64,000 nucleotides of DNA from Gnetum montanum (lineage: Eukaryota > Streptophyta > Gnetopsida > Gnetales > Gnetaceae), in assembly GCA_015680685.1 (NCBI GenBank), contig MNCI01030805.1, positions 300,791 through 364,790 on the forward strand. Direction: 5' to 3'. The notes beneath the pieces are model-generated. The model was given only the letters and a program-made list of their open reading frames with translations, searched no databases and had not been told where the DNA came from. The position numbers and the translations under genes are program-made. How positions within the stretch are numbered: the first letter of the stretch is position 1; each line of letters begins with the position of its first letter. Of this stretch, positions 58,966-64,000 are shown in pieces.

Positions 58966-59772
58966 TGATGTGTGGCGAGGTACCCCCTACACTCAACCAT
59001 ACGAATACGAGTGTTTCACACATGATCTAGTCGAACTCCAAGGACCAAGTGCTTATGCGCCTTAATGGAACACTCAGGGTTAATCAATCATTGTCTTCCC
59101 AAACTTACTTGTATTGTCATGGTTGTATGGTTAAGTAAGCTTGAGGTATATGATTTTTATAGTTTTTGTGTTTTTTATGTCTTCAACTAATAAAGGAGAG
59201 GGAGAAGAACTAAGTGGCTAACTTACATTAACTATTCATTAACTAGCTTCTAAATGTTCCTAACACTAGTATCCATTCCCACTTGTCGTACACATCTTGA
59301 ACCAATGTAACGCTACTGGGGTTACCAAACAGTAATCGTTACTGTGTTACCAAGTGCTACACGCATGCTCGAAGCGATCATACTGAGTGTATTTAACTAA
59401 GGGGGTTGAAGGTTGAGAGAGATATTAATTAATTAGGAAAGTGTTAAATAGTCATTAATTACTAGTTAGCTTAATTTGTATGCTACGAGGTTTATCATAA
59501 AGTTCGTCTTTAATATCATACACAAAATTGTGCTCAAGTACAAATTGCTTGAATAAAGATCCATTCACTCTATGACTCCTACTGTGGGCAGATAGAAATA
59601 ATTCTAACTCTATAATGACAAAACTACAAGAATCTGGCTAAGGGTCTAAATCTAGCTTTTTGGAACCAAGGGTGTTACCCCTTATTTATAGAAGATGAGA
59701 CAGGACACGATATTGCATGGTGGCTGTGATATCGTGTATGCGATATCACATACGTGATATCGCGGTTCATGA
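58966..59772 (-). mobile_element. 5' LTR of element 4
   Basis: Plus-strand start TGATGTGTGGCGAGGTACC, end CGCGGTTCATGA. It matches 49809-50583 almost throughout; a small insertion (TTCATTAACTAG near 59240) and a longer palindromic tail explain the extra length. The minus-strand TATA box TATAAATAAGG is near 59680-59690. Confidence 0.92.
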
Positions 59773-59777
59773 CCTCT

Positions 59778-60210
59778 TCATCATCCCACCTTACATAGAT
59801 GTTACTTCTTCTTATTTCTTTACTATAATCATTCTCTTATGACTTGTAAACATTGCAGCATTCAGAGGCCATATGGCCTCTTCACCACATGTCCAACATT
59901 CCATAGAAAAGGTATGAATATTTGAAAGTTTAGATTTCTTACCTCTGGTCATACCTTTGCTACCCAAAATGCTACTAATGAGTTGAGTTCAACCTTATAT
60001 AAATGCTTCTTCTTCTTATTTCTTCACTATACCCATTCTCTTATGACCTATAAACATTGTAGCATTCAGAGGCCATATGACCTCTTCCACCACATATCCA
60101 AGATTCCATAGAAAGGGTATCAAAATTTGAAAGTTTATATTTTTTACCTCTAATCTTACCTTTGCTACCCAAAATGCTGTTGATGAGTTGAGTTTAACCA
60201 TCCAAGATGA
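59778..60210 (-). pseudogene. Ty1/copia-type gag, zinc-knuckle part, duplicated
   Basis: Minus strand near 59890-59850 reads ECWTCGEE and, in the next frame, HMASECC: a CX2CX4HX4C knuckle broken by a one-base loss. The second copy at 60000-60210 has the same text with the Cys lost. The two copies (about 200 bases each, sharing GCATTCAGAGGCCATATG and ATTCCATAGAAA) are a tandem duplication. They are the upstream neighbour of the coiled coil at 49262-49800. Confidence 0.6.
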
Positions 60211-63200
60211 ATGCCCAAACTAATAACCTTATGTACTTAAATAACCCTTGCATTTGAGTCACCCAATATGTAATAGTGACCCCATTGAACGTTGGTGACT
60301 TGATGTATGATCCTCCTTCCACTATTCACTCCTAAGTTGTTATGCTTAAAATCATGAGTATCAAGTTTTGATATGACTTGAGGATCAAGAACTTAGAAGG
60401 AGCATTGAATAAGGTTCCCAATTAAAATTATTGTAGTCACCAAAATCAAACACAATTTTTATGTAGTTTCTCAACTTAGGTACATGCACACATAGAGGGT
60501 AGAATCCATGCAAACCACTAGAATTTGTTGCTTCAAAAAAATGTGGTTTGAAGGGAACCATAACCTTTGCAAGATTTGAGCTCTACTCTACAGTGTGTCA
60601 TTGCTATAAAACCACTCAACCCCATAAGTTCCCAACAAGATTAATGAAGATGCCTTCCTACAAGAAGCACATCAACCCCACAAGGCTATAAAGAAGAAAA
60701 GAAAAAGATCAAGAAAAGATTATAACTTGATTTACAAGGTCCTTACAATTAAAGCTCAGTACATACAATACATACAAATGATGAATCTATCAAAAACAAA
60801 AGCAAATTCTATTTGAGTAGCCAATGATAGATCTTTTAATGAATAGTACTTACCCCTTTCCCAAGAATTTCACTTAGTATTATACCCTTTGAGCTTTCAA
60901 AAACTCCTTAGAAATCATACAATGGCTATTAAATAGCTATTTTATATGTCTACTTTGAGGATGAGATGTCTAATTGCAACCAGCCACAATGCAAGAGAGA
61001 TGTCTACCTGAAAGTGGAGACATCCATAGTGAGATGTCTATCATGAGACATCTATTCTCCAAGATAGATATCTACTATTTTTGTGAGACGTCTAGTTTGC
61101 TAGATCATTTTGATTTCTAAAGCATTCCTTTGTCATTTTGAAACATTAGTAGTCCTTGGAACATCTTCATTTGACTTGTAGATTTCATTTGAATCGTAGC
61201 TCTCATCTTTTTCTTTTAGCTCTTATTTTACCATCTTAACATAGCTCTCATTTTGAAGTTTTGGCTCTTCTTATCATCTTAGCATAGATCTTGTTATGAC
61301 TTATGATTTTCTCTTTATCTTGATCTAATGTCTTAATACATTAAAGCCCTTGATAATTTTATTGTCCCAATCTCATTAGGCTCTTGGTCTTACTTAGTCC
61401 TACAAGGAAATGCAAATACATTTTTCACATTTTACATTTTCTAAGTTTTTGACATACTAAAAGGTCAACATCAACTCCATGTACTTTGTTAAATCTTAAA
61501 TTTGCAAATATTTGACCTTCAATTCTACTTGAGTGACCAAGGTAAGATTGTCTAAGATGGATTGCCAATTTCGAAGATGCTGCTTAACTAGGTTGATTTT
61601 GGCCTTCATCATTTGGATCTCCTTTTCATTTACTTATTTGTATATGCATATCTAGTCTTTGAAATGTTTTTGTAAGTTTTCAGGCATCTTGGCCTCATTT
61701 TTACATTTGCTAATTTCTATAGTGAACTTGTGAGAACTTAACCACTAACTAATCCTATTGAGACTATGAGATGGCTAGGATTATCCATAATTTTATACAT
61801 GCTTGATATTTCCCTACTTTCCTAGCTTAAAATTTCAACAATACATTGCAAATGGCTCATAGCAAGCCTATAATATTTTTGTTGTGCTGTTGGGACACTA
61901 AATCATGCTTTCTTTGCTACTGATACACTAGATCCTATGTGTTATGTACTTCTAGTTGATATGTTAGCTACTAGTGTTAATGTTGCTACTACTTCAATGC
62001 CTAATGGCTTTTCCAATTTATCTTTCTTAGGTGGCATTGGTTTGGAAATTTTTGCATATTATGCATTTGGAGATTTTCTTGGTATATCATTAGTGTAGGT
62101 TAAAATGCTTGCCTATCTACATAATTTCCTTATTAAACAAGAAAATTAAAGTATTAATTTCCCTACTTCTCTTCAAATATTCTTTTGATTTTTTAAAATA
62201 ACAAATGGGCCATGTTTACTTGAAACTTAGTGAAAATTCCCCTAGCAACGTATGTGAAAATTCTATTTAGCCTCTTGGTAAGAAATATGTGATAGGTACC
62301 AATCTTGAAATAGATCTTCTTAGTAGTGGATAATCCATTGTATTCCTTCTCCATCATTCCATATGCACTTTATAGCCAAAGATTTCTAGCATTTATATTT
62401 GTCCTTATGAATAGCTAGGCTATGTTGGCTTTGATATTTGAAAGATTCAATGCCTTTGTAATTGCTTCAACTAAATACAATACTAGACACCTTCAATCTT
62501 AACTATGTAATCATTCTATTTGCTATGCAAAAACTAATAAGCCCCTCTAAAATACCAGTCATCAGTTGTAGAAAGTGTAGGCCAAAATGATAATGCTTGC
62601 AATTACTCTCAAACTTCTATGCGTGCTAACCCCATAAATGGGCTAAAATTTAGTTCCACAATAATTGTGGGCATGATTGACTTGTCTTTTATAACTTGAA
62701 AACATTCTTCTACAAGTGTGAGTTATTAGTCTAGTTCTAAATTTGAAGGTGTTGTAGCCTCTACTTCTGTAGATTGCATTGTTGGAGGTTTTGGCTATTG
62801 AGTAGAATATAATTAAGTCTCTTGTTTCTCAATAGGAGATCTTCTCCTCTTTGTCTTCCTCCTCCTATAGGCCTCTTATTGTGTGGTTGAGATGGTTATT
62901 TGGCTTTCAATATTTTCTTTGGAGGCATCTACAATCATAGGTGATGTTATGAATACCCAAAAAAATTGTAAAAAATTTCTATTTATTCATAACCCTTCTT
63001 CAAATTTTGGATTCTAATTGAAAATATGAAAAATATTTGATTTCATCAATTTAGGAAAATCCACAATTTGAAATTTGTTAGAATTAAAGAATTTTCATAA
63101 ATTAATACTCCAAACATTTTATCCTAATATGTTAATTAAGAATTATTTACAATTTTATAATGTTCCTATGAGATATAATTTTTGAATTTAGCAGTACTAA

Positions 63201-63830
63201 TCAGATTGACAGCCCCTAAACTATCATGAAATTATCATGAAATGGTAAAAATTATTACCTTTTGTTTGTAATTAAAAAATTAAGCATTATTAGAAATTCC
63301 AAAAATTACATAACACTCCCTCCACAATAGAGAACCTCACTCTAGTAGTTCAAGGATTCAAAAATGATTGGAATCAAGTTCAAAACATGAAAGATATGAC
63401 TCCTAGAAAGCACTCTGATACAAAAAACAACATGAATTTTCTTTGTGTTTGGATAGAAAAGGAAAAATTTTTCTAATGATTAGAGTATATATATATATTT
63501 ATGGTGGTGGTATTATATCTATGGTATCATAGATGTGATATTCTATCTACAATATTACCCTAGAAAAATTCAAAAATTTCACTCAACTTTTAGAAAAAAT
63601 ATCTACAACTTTGGATGTCTGGAAGGTCTTAATGCTATCTAAAGGGATTCTGGTCAAAAAACAATCTTTAGGATTTACTAAATTACCCATGAAATATGAA
63701 AAACAATGATAAATAATGATCTTGGACATGGTAGAGTATATATGGATAATAATTGATTGTGGTAGAAATGGTTAAGTATATTGATGAATAGCCAATAATA
63801 TAGGCTACATCGATGCATGCCTATCAATGT
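60211..63830. other. AT-rich stretch with no recognised gene
   Basis: Short frames only. Around 60960-61090 the words AGATGTCTA and AGACATCT form small inverted repeats. The minus strand near 62930-62550 has a degraded coding look, but no motif supports a name. It could be the rest of the copia element or another old insertion. Confidence 0.5.
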
Positions 63831-64000
63831 AGTCCTATTGATGTATCCCCATTAACGCATGTTAGGATGTGTTGACATAGGTACGTTGATGTTGATGCAA
63901 CTATTTCCTATATAAATGTGCACATCCATTGCATTTATCATATCTTTTTATCTTAGTCTTAGCTGAACTCTTGTAGTTTCTTCCTTTGAGAGTTAGAATA
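63831..64000 (+). promoter_or_regulatory. LTR U3- or promoter-like sequence at the window edge
   Basis: Repeated TGTTGATG/CATCAATG-type words (ATTGATGTATCC, ACGTTGATGTTGATGCA) precede TCCTATATAAATGTGC near 63908-63925, a good TATA box, then C/T-rich text. The layout resembles the U3-TATA region of the other LTRs here; the rest is outside the window. Confidence 0.35.

Larger units (their letters stand above)
49804..59777 (-). mobile_element. Element 4: Athila-like Ty3/gypsy retrotransposon, full length but broken
   Basis: LTRs at 49809-50583 and 58966-59772 enclose gag, protease, RT, RNase H and integrase on the minus strand, followed by about 2 kb without an open env. Five-base flanks are CGTCT (49804-49808) and CCTCT (59773-59777), an imperfect target duplication. 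It sits in a copia gag gene. Confidence 0.85.

Noticed and set aside
62550-62930. Copia integrase-RT hinge on the minus strand
   Set aside because: Coding look only; no RT or integrase motif could be found near it.

Overview
The window looks like intergenic chromosomal DNA from a land plant with a large, repeat-rich genome. A gymnosperm-like seed plant is plausible, but no host gene settles it. I see no rRNA, tRNA, CRISPR, bacterial or organelle gene and no intact host gene. Almost everything recognisable is decayed LTR retrotransposon sequence, plus two assembly gaps (23496-24350 and 47140-47451).

Region 1, about 3.3-45.6 kb, holds three copies of one Ty3/gypsy family of the Tat/Ogre type. 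The evidence is the gag C-terminal CX2H...GH...C box, the protease and linker, and two RNase H domains, the second with the GDSQLV and N-AD-L motifs. Element 1 (+) starts inside protease at about 3.3 kb and ends with an LTR at 15192-17403. That LTR is shared with element 2 (+), which runs to an LTR at 34430-36019. Element 3 (-) has its 5' LTR at about 42675-45598, then gag and protease, and is cut off near 36.0 kb. In all three copies a multi-exon gene on the strand opposite to gag-pol lies between protease and reverse transcriptase: copy A 4346-9508 (-), copy B 22005-28790 (-), copy C 36200-37990 (+). It keeps GT-AG introns at matching positions. It carries an FCP1/NIF-like HAD phosphatase domain that has lost the catalytic Asp residues, a second conserved domain, a charged linker, a coiled coil and an acidic tail. 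Minisatellites with the core TTAAACTAGCA lie on both sides of this cassette and again after integrase. This antisense spliced cassette is my candidate for the undescribed system in the window.

Region 2, about 45.6-60.2 kb, holds a second Ty3/gypsy family (Athila-like, OTA clade) nested in older elements. There is a 3' end and LTR of one copy (+), 45600-47775. Inside that LTR sits a solo LTR, 47133-47668, with a perfect ATAAT target duplication. A full-length but broken copy (-), 49809-59772, is inserted into the gag gene of a Ty1/copia element (coiled coil at 49262-49800, zinc knuckle at 59800-60210).

The flanks, 1-3200 and 60211-64000, are AT-rich without a gene I can identify; the last 200 bases resemble a promoter or LTR U3. 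The U3 regions of the Tat-like LTRs carry periodic hairpin arrays ahead of the TATA box. Their sequence words differ between copies while their position stays the same.
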